A DNA stretch of 6,785 bases from Saprospiraceae bacterium. GTDB lineage: Bacteria; Bacteroidota; Bacteroidia; Chitinophagales; Saprospiraceae. The position numbers and the translations under genes are program-made. Where the stretch lies: the NCBI GenBank assembly GCA_023300835.1, contig JALZVB010000039.1:1-6785 (forward strand), given 5' to 3'. Positions 1 to 6,300 of this stretch are shown piece after piece. Numbering within the stretch: the stretch's first letter is position 1; the number at the start of each line of letters is the position of its first letter. Under the pieces are notes generated by a model, which did not search any database, was not told where the DNA came from, and saw only the letters and a list, made by a program, of their open reading frames with translations.

Positions 1-954
1 ACCCCAACAAGAAGCACCAGAACATAAATGACTAACTACGAATTTCACAGTATTTCCACTGACAGAGTTAGTAGTTGAAGATAAGTTAAAAGGACTTAAT
101 TGATTCCCACTATTATCTTCAAATCTTACTTCATGGAAGAAAGGATCGAATTCTCCTTTAAGGAAATTAGATGCGTCAAGATCTATTGCACATGCATCGT
201 TAACAGTTACATTAACATTACCATTACATGCCATTGATGGAGCGCCTTGTCCAACAACACTAGCACCATCAGCTTTAATACCTGCATATACGTTATCAAC
301 GTAAAGTGCTCCAGTATCAAATGAATTTTGTATCATAATAACATTTACAGAAACAAATTGAGCTCCTGGAGGAGCTACACCAAATGTTCTGATTTCAAGC
401 CATCCACCTATTGCATCAGCAGCAGTGAAAGGTCTTGATTGAGATGTAAGGCATACACCACCACCTAAGTTCCATTGTAATTCTAATAAACCAATATTAC
501 CTCCTGAAAGGTGATCATCAGCAAATTGACCAGGCGCAAATTCAATTATACAGTCTCCTTCTTGAGGAGAGAAAAATCTTGCACTTGCACAGTATGTATC
601 ACCAGGAGTTACAGCAATGGGGTCAGAGACAGCACCATTAAAGTTAGCTCCTCCACTGAATTGTCCGAAAAGCTTAAGATATCCTTTCCCTAGGTACGGG
701 TTGGTCTCTAAAGGTCCACAGAATCCGCCTAACTCTATAAGTGAGTTACCGTAAAGAGCAAAACCACCTGCGTCTTCAAAGCCTCCTGAAGCTAAAAGAT
801 TGGGGCCAAGTTCACCAGTTGCTGAGCATACCCTTGGGATAGCATCGAAAGACGTACATGCGTCTTGAGCAGATATGCCATATGTAAATCCTACAAAGAG
901 GATTAGGCATAAGAATTGTTTAAAAAATAACATGAGATTGAGTTTTGTTATCAT
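1..954 (-). CDS. N-terminal part of a large secreted modular protein (CBM-like domain, then HYR-like repeats); truncated by the window edge
   Basis: The reading frame is open from the ATG at 954 to base 1, giving 318 residues and no stop, so the C-terminus lies off the left edge. Residues 1-29 form a signal peptide: Lys4, a hydrophobic core around residues 14-25, and a likely cleavage after ISA before QDAC. Residues 51-224 resemble a CBM_4_9/galactose-binding-like jelly roll: NLLASGGFED at 52-61, SDPIAVTPGDTYCASARF in the middle, and APPGAQFVSVNV followed by GALYVDNVYA at the end. Residues 240-318 look like the start of a cysteine-containing module common in Saprospiraceae surface proteins (MACNGNVNVTVNDAC ... 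CSGASCWG), where CWG normally precedes a V-E-D-K type strand. The protein is probably cell-surface or secreted and may bind polysaccharide. Met8 (933) is an alternative start; Met1 was preferred because it supplies the basic n-region. Family assignments come from motif recall, not a profile search. Confidence 0.8.
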   Translation of the reverse strand, partial: MITKLNLMLFFKQFLCLILFVGFTYGISAQDACTSFDAIPRVCSATGELGPNLLASGGFEDAGGFALYGNSLIELGGFCGPLETNPYLGKGYLKLFGQFSGGANFNGAVSDPIAVTPGDTYCASARFFSPQEGDCIIEFAPGQFADDHLSGGNIGLLELQWNLGGGVCLTSQSRPFTAADAIGGWLEIRTFGVAPPGAQFVSVNVIMIQNSFDTGALYVDNVYAGIKADGASVVGQGAPSMACNGNVNVTVNDACAIDLDASNFLKGEFDPFFHEVRFEDNSGNQLSPFNLSSTTNSVSGNTVKFVVSHLCSGASCWG

Positions 955-992
955 TTCAGATATTATAATTAATCGATTAAATCAATTAAAAT

Positions 993-1023
993 CGAAACTA
1001 GCAACCAAAAAACTGATAACAAA
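993..1023 (-). promoter_or_regulatory. Candidate proximal promoter of the leftward secreted-protein gene
   Basis: On the minus strand TTTG (1023-1020) is followed after exactly 19 bases by TAGTTTCG (1000-993). This fits the Bacteroidota consensus of a -33 TTTG and a -7 TAnnTTTG, with one mismatch in the -7 box. The box ends 38 bases before the ATG at 954, which would give a leader of roughly 30 bases. The region is AT-rich, so chance matches are likely. Confidence 0.35.
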
Positions 1024-1049
1024 TGCTCTGTAGATTGAGATTCAGAGCA
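1024..1049. repeat. Small inverted repeat in the leader of the secreted-protein gene
   Basis: TGCTCTG (1024-1030) and CAGAGCA (1043-1049) are perfect inverted copies around a 12-base loop. In a leftward transcript this would form a 7-bp hairpin between the two candidate promoters. It is not followed by a clean T-run, so it does not read as a terminator. No function is assigned. Confidence 0.3.
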
Positions 1050-1139
1050 ATTAGAAGCTTAGTGTAACTTCCTAATAGTCAACAAATTAGACTAGTTTGA
1101 GATCAAGTTTTAATGTTCCGTAGAACGATTTCGTCCCTG

Positions 1140-1167
1140 CAAATATAGGACTTCTTCTGTTTTCCAA
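1140..1167 (-). promoter_or_regulatory. Candidate distal promoter (perfect TAnnTTTG box) directed leftward
   Basis: On the minus strand TATATTTG (1147-1140) is followed by CA, a perfect match to the Bacteroidota -7 box. TTG (1167-1165) lies 17 bases upstream, at the short end of the reported spacing. Transcription would start near 1134 and leave a leader of about 180 bases before the ATG at 954. The -7 box is better than that of the proximal candidate, but the spacer is less typical. Both promoters could be used. Confidence 0.4.
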
Positions 1168-1281
1168 GCGTATATGCCATTTTTATTAGCAAAATATTTA
1201 CACAGAAGGGCAATATTTTTTCTAGACTTGCCCTCAAGAGGATCGAAATGTAACTCAATATTTAAAGCCAAAAATTATAAT

Positions 1282-2649
1282 ATGATTGAAAATGACATAA
1301 TTATTGCTCCAGCCACAGCTGGAATTGGTGCCATTTCCATTATTCGGTTGTCAGGTAATGGATGTATTTCATTAACTGACACTTTTTTCAGTAAGGACTT
1401 AACTATAGCAGATACACATACTATACACTTTGGGAAATTAATCGGTAAAAACAAAGTAACAATAGATGAAGTTCTTGTTTCTGTATTCAGGAACCCATCT
1501 AGCTATACAAAAGAAGATGTAATTGAAATATCTTGTCATGGATCCAGCTATATCGTCCAACTTATACTTAATCTATTTACAGCTCACGGCGCAAGATTAG
1601 CTCAAAAGGGTGAATTCACTCTCAGGGCTTTTCTTAACGGTCAACTAGATTTGTCTCAAGCAGAGGCTGTCGCTGACCTTATTGCCTCTGACAACAAGTA
1701 TTCTCACGAAATGGCCCTCAAGCAAATGAGAGGTGGCTTTTCACAAGAAATAAAGGGTTTAAGGAATAAATTAATTGAATTTGCAAGCTTAATAGAATTG
1801 GAACTTGATTTTGGCGAAGAAGACGTTGAATTCGCTAATCGAACAGACCTTATTACTACTGTCTCTGACCTTGAAGGTATTATAAAAAAATTAATCGACT
1901 CTTTTCAGATAGGAAACGTAATAAAAAATGGCATTCCTACTGTTATTGCTGGAAAACCTAATGCAGGTAAATCAACATTACTCAACGCATTGGTAAATGA
2001 TGAGAGAGCAATAGTTTCTAGTATTCCTGGAACGACAAGAGATACTATTGAGGAAATTCTAGTTATTAAGGGTCTGAAATTTAAGTTGACTGACACCGCT
2101 GGAATAAGAGAATCAGATGATGTAATTGAAAAGCTAGGGGTAGAAAAGACTTTCCTTGAACTGTCTAGGGCCCGAATAATTCTATATGTAATAGATGTAA
2201 CGACAACTGCACCAGAATCAGCGTGGGAGCAAATAAAAGATTTTAAAGATCACACTGTTTTTCTCCTATTAAACAAAATGGACCTGTATCCAAGTTGTCA
2301 ACCTAACTTATATTATAAAGCAGATGTTTTATCCGAAAAGAATGTTATCAGTTTATCTGCTTTAAATAAAATGAATATTACCTATCTGAAAAATGCTTTG
2401 TTTGAAACTGTTATCAAACAAGACCTGTCAGATGAAAATATTATTTCCAACTCTAGACATTATGAATCATTATTAAATACACAAGAATCATTGATTCAAG
2501 TAAAATCTAACCTAGCGAACAATATCACTGGAGATTTTGTGGCTATGGATATCAGACATGCTCTCCATCACTTAGGTCTTATTACTGGTGAAATACATAC
2601 TGATGATTTACTTGATTCTATTTTCTCTAATTTCTGTATAGGAAAGTAG
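1282..2649 (+). CDS. mnmE: tRNA uridine-5-carboxymethylaminomethyl(34) synthesis GTPase MnmE
   Basis: Complete 455-residue GTPase that, with MnmG, installs the (carboxymethyl)aminomethyl group on the wobble uridine U34 of certain tRNAs in the cytoplasm. The N-terminal formyl-tetrahydrofolate-binding domain (about 1-118) opens with the conserved IIAPATAGIGAISIIRLSG. A helical domain (about 119-215 plus 380-455) is split by the G domain (about 216-376). The G-domain motifs are all present: G1 GKPNAGKS at 224-231, G2 GTTRD at 250-254, G3 DTAG at 271-274, G4 NKMD at 331-334 and G5 SAL at 359-361. The C-terminus is FCIGK with the essential cysteine at 452, so the enzyme looks fully functional. The start at 1282 was chosen because family homology begins there and the length is then typical. 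An in-frame ATG at 1174 would add 36 residues with no family resemblance. It is a monocistronic plus-strand gene, divergent from its left neighbour and convergent with its right one. Confidence 0.97.
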   Translation: MIENDIIIAPATAGIGAISIIRLSGNGCISLTDTFFSKDLTIADTHTIHFGKLIGKNKVTIDEVLVSVFRNPSSYTKEDVIEISCHGSSYIVQLILNLFTAHGARLAQKGEFTLRAFLNGQLDLSQAEAVADLIASDNKYSHEMALKQMRGGFSQEIKGLRNKLIEFASLIELELDFGEEDVEFANRTDLITTVSDLEGIIKKLIDSFQIGNVIKNGIPTVIAGKPNAGKSTLLNALVNDERAIVSSIPGTTRDTIEEILVIKGLKFKLTDTAGIRESDDVIEKLGVEKTFLELSRARIILYVIDVTTTAPESAWEQIKDFKDHTVFLLLNKMDLYPSCQPNLYYKADVLSEKNVISLSALNKMNITYLKNALFETVIKQDLSDENIISNSRHYESLLNTQESLIQVKSNLANNITGDFVAMDIRHALHHLGLITGEIHTDDLLDSIFSNFCIGK

Positions 2650-2737
2650 TATTACGAGAGAGATAGCATTGAACTGATTTTTGATGTAATTAGGCATTCA
2701 TACAAAATTATCTTCGTTTTATAATTTCTATCTCATA

Positions 2738-2775
2738 GAAAAATACCTGGCTAAAGTTGCTTTAGTCCGCCCAGG
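2738..2775 (-). terminator. Intrinsic terminator overlapping the 3' end of the thioredoxin-like gene
   Basis: Read on the minus strand, CCTGG (2775-2771), a 5-base bulge, CTAAAG, loop CAA, CTTTAG and CCAGG (2750-2746) form an 11-bp stem interrupted on one side only. TATTTTTC (2745-2738) follows directly. The inner stem consists of the last coding codons and the TAG stop (2753-2751), so the hairpin is built partly from coding sequence. On the plus strand no T-run follows the hairpin, so it is less likely to terminate mnmE. Confidence 0.6.
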
Positions 2776-3215
2776 CTCCATGCTTCTTCTGCCATATTCC
2801 ACATTTCACTAGTAGAGACCATACCTACTTCGCTTGTTAGAATTTCTCCTTTTTGGTCAAGGAAGATTATTGTTGGATAACCTTTTACTCTATAATGGTT
2901 TGCAAGTTCTGGTCCATTCCCTCTTTCTGCGTTCAATTTATAAGATACGAACTTTTCATTAACATATTCGCCTAGCTTCTGATCCATAAATACACTGCTG
3001 TCCATCATTTTGCAAGGCATACACCAATCTGTATAGACATCAACAAGAACGAGTTTGTTATTTCTCTTAGCATTACTCAAGACATCTGAGAGTTCATCAG
3101 AAGTGATAAAATTGAAAGTTGATTCTTTTTCCAATAATTTGACATCACCCGCAGACTTTGGCGTTTTACAAGAAAAGAAGAAAGATAGCGCTAAGGCAAA
3201 AAGAAAATATCTCAT
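2751..3215 (-). CDS. Thioredoxin-like lipoprotein (thioredoxin_7/DsbD-tail type)
   Basis: 154-residue envelope thiol-disulfide protein. MRYFLFALALSFFFSC is a lipoprotein signal, with Cys16 as the predicted lipidated residue although the lipobox (FFS-C) is loose. The thioredoxin fold follows from about residue 34: strand LVLVDVYTDW, active site WCMPCK with Cys65 and Cys68, and the cis-proline in GYPT (Pro114) before the strand TIIFLDQKGEIL. This matches periplasmic Thioredoxin_7 proteins and the DsbD C-terminal domain, which usually reduce or isomerise disulfides. The longest frame starts at 3299, but that ATG lies inside the upstream gene's terminator hairpin and the extra 28 residues would bury the signal peptide. 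The start at 3215 is therefore preferred; 3233 (6 residues longer) is the alternative. The gene is convergent with mnmE and lies downstream of a cysteine-rich secreted protein, but is separated from it by a strong terminator. The natural substrate cannot be told from the sequence. Confidence 0.88.
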   Translation of the reverse strand: MRYFLFALALSFFFSCKTPKSAGDVKLLEKESTFNFITSDELSDVLSNAKRNNKLVLVDVYTDWCMPCKMMDSSVFMDQKLGEYVNEKFVSYKLNAERGNGPELANHYRVKGYPTIIFLDQKGEILTSEVGMVSTSEMWNMAEEAWSLGGLKQL

Positions 3216-3236
3216 ATAATAGTTATTGTGCATATG

Positions 3237-3244
3237 CGAAAGTA
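3237..3244 (-). promoter_or_regulatory. Candidate -7 box of the thioredoxin-like gene
   Basis: TACTTTCG on the minus strand matches the Bacteroidota -7 consensus TAnnTTTG except for one C. It ends 21 bases before the ATG at 3215 and lies downstream of the preceding terminator, where a promoter is expected. No TTG lies 17-23 bases upstream; TTTA is the nearest, with a spacer of about 24. If real, transcription would start near 3231, which excludes the ATG at 3299. Confidence 0.3.
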
Positions 3245-3274
3245 AATCAATATTATCAGAATTCACGTTAAACG

Positions 3275-3309
3275 AAAAAGAGGCTACACTTGTTGTCAAG
3301 TGCAGCCTC
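3275..3309 (-). terminator. Strong intrinsic terminator of the giant T9SS-exported protein gene
   Basis: On the minus strand GAGGCTGCACTTG (3309-3297), loop ACAA and CAAGTGTAGCCTC (3292-3280) form a 13-bp stem in which the only non-Watson-Crick pair is a G-U wobble. Five Ts (3279-3275) follow directly. It begins 28 bases past the TAA stop of the giant gene (3340-3338) and should stop transcription before the thioredoxin-like gene. Confidence 0.92.
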
Positions 3310-3337
3310 CTTATATTATGTTTGATATGAAATAATA

Positions 3338-6300
3338 TTACTTCAACACAATCATTTTTTTAGTCACAGTAAATGTACCTGCTTCTAATCTGTAATATAA
3401 AATACCGTTCGCATTGAGCTCTTTTGAGCTGATGTTAAACGTATGAACACCTGCATCAAAAGTACCATTCCTAGACCATAATGTTCTACCTGTCACATCT
3501 GACACTGTAAGACTAGCGTCTGTTCTAAGCGGTAAACTGAATGTTAAATCTGTAACATCACTGAATGGGTTAGGTGTATTTTGATAAAGAGCAAAGTCTT
3601 GTTCAGAGTTATTGCGGCCGGATAGTGTAATGGGGAGGATTTCTAGACTACCTCCTGCATAAGCTTCAGCAGAGGTAATGTCAGAAGATAAATTAATATT
3701 CTGACTCAAAATACCTTTTTGAGTTGCTGTAAACTCAAGCGTAAATAATTCTGATTCTGCAACGGCTTGTTCGCTGTTCCATGAGAATGTCATAAGACCA
3801 TCTGATAGTACTGCAAAGTTGCTTTCTTGCATCTGTATTCCTTCACCTTCTACATTAGTAAGTGACAATCCGTTGGCTTCTAAAGTGAATTGTAGACCTA
3901 CAAGCTCTGTTATTTCATTTGCGGTAAGCTGCATAGTTACTGTTTCTCCAGCTTCATAACTTACATCCTCAAAAGAAAGGTTTATGTTATTAACTGATCT
4001 ACCTACAGGTTTACTATCACGTGCATTGGCAATAGCACTGCCATTTACATCACCTATCTTAACACCTATGAAGTCTTCTTGCATTCTTACATTGTCCAAA
4101 GAAAGAATTGTTCTTATCTCATTGAATGGCCACGGATAAACAACGTCCATAGATGATGATTTGTCTACAAATCTCCAACTATCATTATTAGGTAACTCTG
4201 TATAGATTCCTAATATTAATTTACGCAGCTCTATCAAATCGATTCCATTAACCTTACTGTCATTGTTTATATCTGCTGCAATAAGCTTGTATGGAGAATC
4301 TAATTTTTCTGTACCTAGAACATGCCTCTGAATCAACACTAAATCTAATGTGCTTATCCCATTAAGGAAATCATCATTCTTAGTAGATGTCAACTGATAT
4401 TCGTTATCTGTTGGATTCTGACCAAATAGAAAGTGACCGGAGTTATCCGTCATTTTCTGAATAGGGTATTGAGGCAGACTACTTGTCAATTCGACCATTA
4501 CGTCTTCAATTTCTTCTCCTGTCTCAGTCGTAATTTCTCCACCGATTGGGCTCATGCCATCAGGAATAGAGTCACAAGCTTGGTTGTTATCTACTAGTGT
4601 TATGAATACAGTACAGAAATCAGAATTATTTCTTTCATCCCATACATATACATTGACAGTTACAAGTGATCCAGAAGGATTAGTAAGATCATCACAATTA
4701 AATTCTCTACTTGAGCATCCCGTAAGTGAGTCGAAGTTCTCATCATCTTCTGGTGGTGTACTTGTAAACGTATATCTAATATCATCTTCAGCAGTACAGT
4801 TATCAAAGGCTCCTCGATCAAAATCGCAAGCCCATATTTCTATAGATCCATCAATCATTAATGATGTACTCAAATTAACACAGTATGGCGTAGGGGGAAT
4901 GTTATCTACTACCTTGAAGGTTGAATTACAAGATGCGTTGTTTCCACAACCATCAGTAACTCTCCACGTAACGACGTGATCATTCAAACTTCCAGGTACA
5001 TCTTCAGGCAGCGTGATTCTAATTTCTTCTCCTGAGACCGATGGTGGGATATAGTAATCTCCCGATGGATCTGCAGTACTAGAAAATGTCATATCTATCC
5101 AGCCATTGCCATGTAAATCTACAAGGGCAGTCCATCTTAATCTGTTACTTGCACAGATTCCGACATCGGTAGCTGAATTGGTTAGCATGACGGCATTACT
5201 TTTACAGCCAGCTCCTATTGAGAATGTATTGTCTGTTGTACAACCTGTGATTTCAGGTGCAGAATCATCAAATACTTTTACAGTTTGAACTTTAGTGTAT
5301 ATGCCATCTGAATTTATAGAATCTGGGTTGTATGTACACCAGTTGATAACTCTCCAATGGTTTAATATTTTATAACAAGCACCTTCTTGAAAGTAAAACG
5401 TATCTGTGTTTAAGCTATAAGCTAATTGATCACAAGGTCCAGAAATCCATGTTGGAACATCTGTTAACAATGATTCAGTACAACTTAAGACAGTATCTCT
5501 AGGGAAAGTGACAACGACCTCTTGATCTTCGTCTCCTCTTCTTTCGATTATCTGTTGACACTTCACATTTTCTTGACCTACGACAAACCATTCTCTAGTG
5601 ATCTTACCTCTACTGCAGCTTGATAAATCAATATCAATTTCTCTGAAGTCTGTAGGTATAATACCACATGAACTGAATGCAGATGCCGTACCAAAAGTGC
5701 TGGCTATATCTTCATCGCAATCTACAGTGATATCTGCCGGACATACGATAGTAGGACGAGAAGACTTATCTTCTAATCTTACAGTTGACCATACTTCACT
5801 TGAGTTATCACCTTCTGATCCGTAGATGCCGTCGCCATTACCATCATCCCAAACTCTTAAGAAGACATCTATAAGTTTGAAATCTAGCTTGTTGCCATCG
5901 GCATCAATAAGGTCATTACAACAGAATGTAACAAACTTACCTCCGTCAATATCAAGAGAATCGTCTTCTACATGACCATCATTATTGAAGGTAATATTAG
6001 ATGGTGAATCACAGCTGTCAGTATCTCTTCTGATCTCTAGTTTCACATCTCCACAACCATCAAATGATCCGTTGTCTAAACTCTCTGCATGAATTTTAGT
6101 AATGCCAAGAACATCGGGATTAGATGGGTTAGGAATTAATGATACGACGATATCTTGTTTAGTAATAGCTACTGGAGGTGTTGCATCTTGTACCGTAACT
6201 TGAATCGTATCAGTTGTTTCATTCTGACAGCAATCGTAAGCTCTGTATATAAATGAATGATTTCCAATAGGCACATCTTTAGCACACCACGAACCTAAGT

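Larger units (their letters stand above)
955..1281. other. Divergent intergenic region between the secreted-protein gene and mnmE
   Basis: This 327-base stretch holds no convincing gene. It contains two candidate leftward promoters (993-1023 and 1140-1167), a 12-bp perfect palindrome TTAATCGATTAA at 969-980, an inverted repeat TGCTCTG/CAGAGCA at 1024-1030 and 1043-1049, and an inverted repeat AGGGCAA/TTGCCCT at 1207-1213 and 1228-1234. No good TAnnTTTG box is visible on the plus strand for mnmE; the nearest is TAGACTTG at 1223-1230, with one mismatch and no TTG at the right distance. The open frame from 1174 to 1281 is an unconserved extension of mnmE, not a separate gene. I see no tRNA-like or riboswitch-like fold. 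Confidence 0.6.

Noticed and set aside
511..693. 60-codon plus-strand open frame
   Set aside because: It lies antisense inside the well-supported secreted-protein frame, has a cysteine/serine-rich composition typical of antisense shadow, and shows no domain.
1223..1230. TAGACTTG as the mnmE -7 promoter box
   Set aside because: It has one mismatch to TAnnTTTG and no TTG 17-23 bases upstream, so it is too weak to list in an AT-rich region.
1174..1281. Separate small peptide gene upstream of mnmE
   Set aside because: It is in frame and continuous with mnmE, with no stop between them and no recognisable domain or promoter of its own.
1905..2096. 63-codon minus-strand open frame
   Set aside because: It is antisense to the G1-G3 region of mnmE, where the coding constraint is clearly on the plus strand.
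2725..2741. TTTCTA-TCTCA-TAGAAA inverted repeat as an mnmE terminator
   Set aside because: It is a 6-bp, almost all A/T stem with no T-run after it on the plus strand, and it overlaps the T-tract of the better minus-strand terminator.
4554..5825. Three plus-strand open frames (4554-4979, 5106-5288, 5598-5825)
   Set aside because: All are antisense to the giant repeat protein; their low-complexity Ser/Leu/Val-rich translations are mirror images of its Asp/Thr-rich codons and match no family I know.
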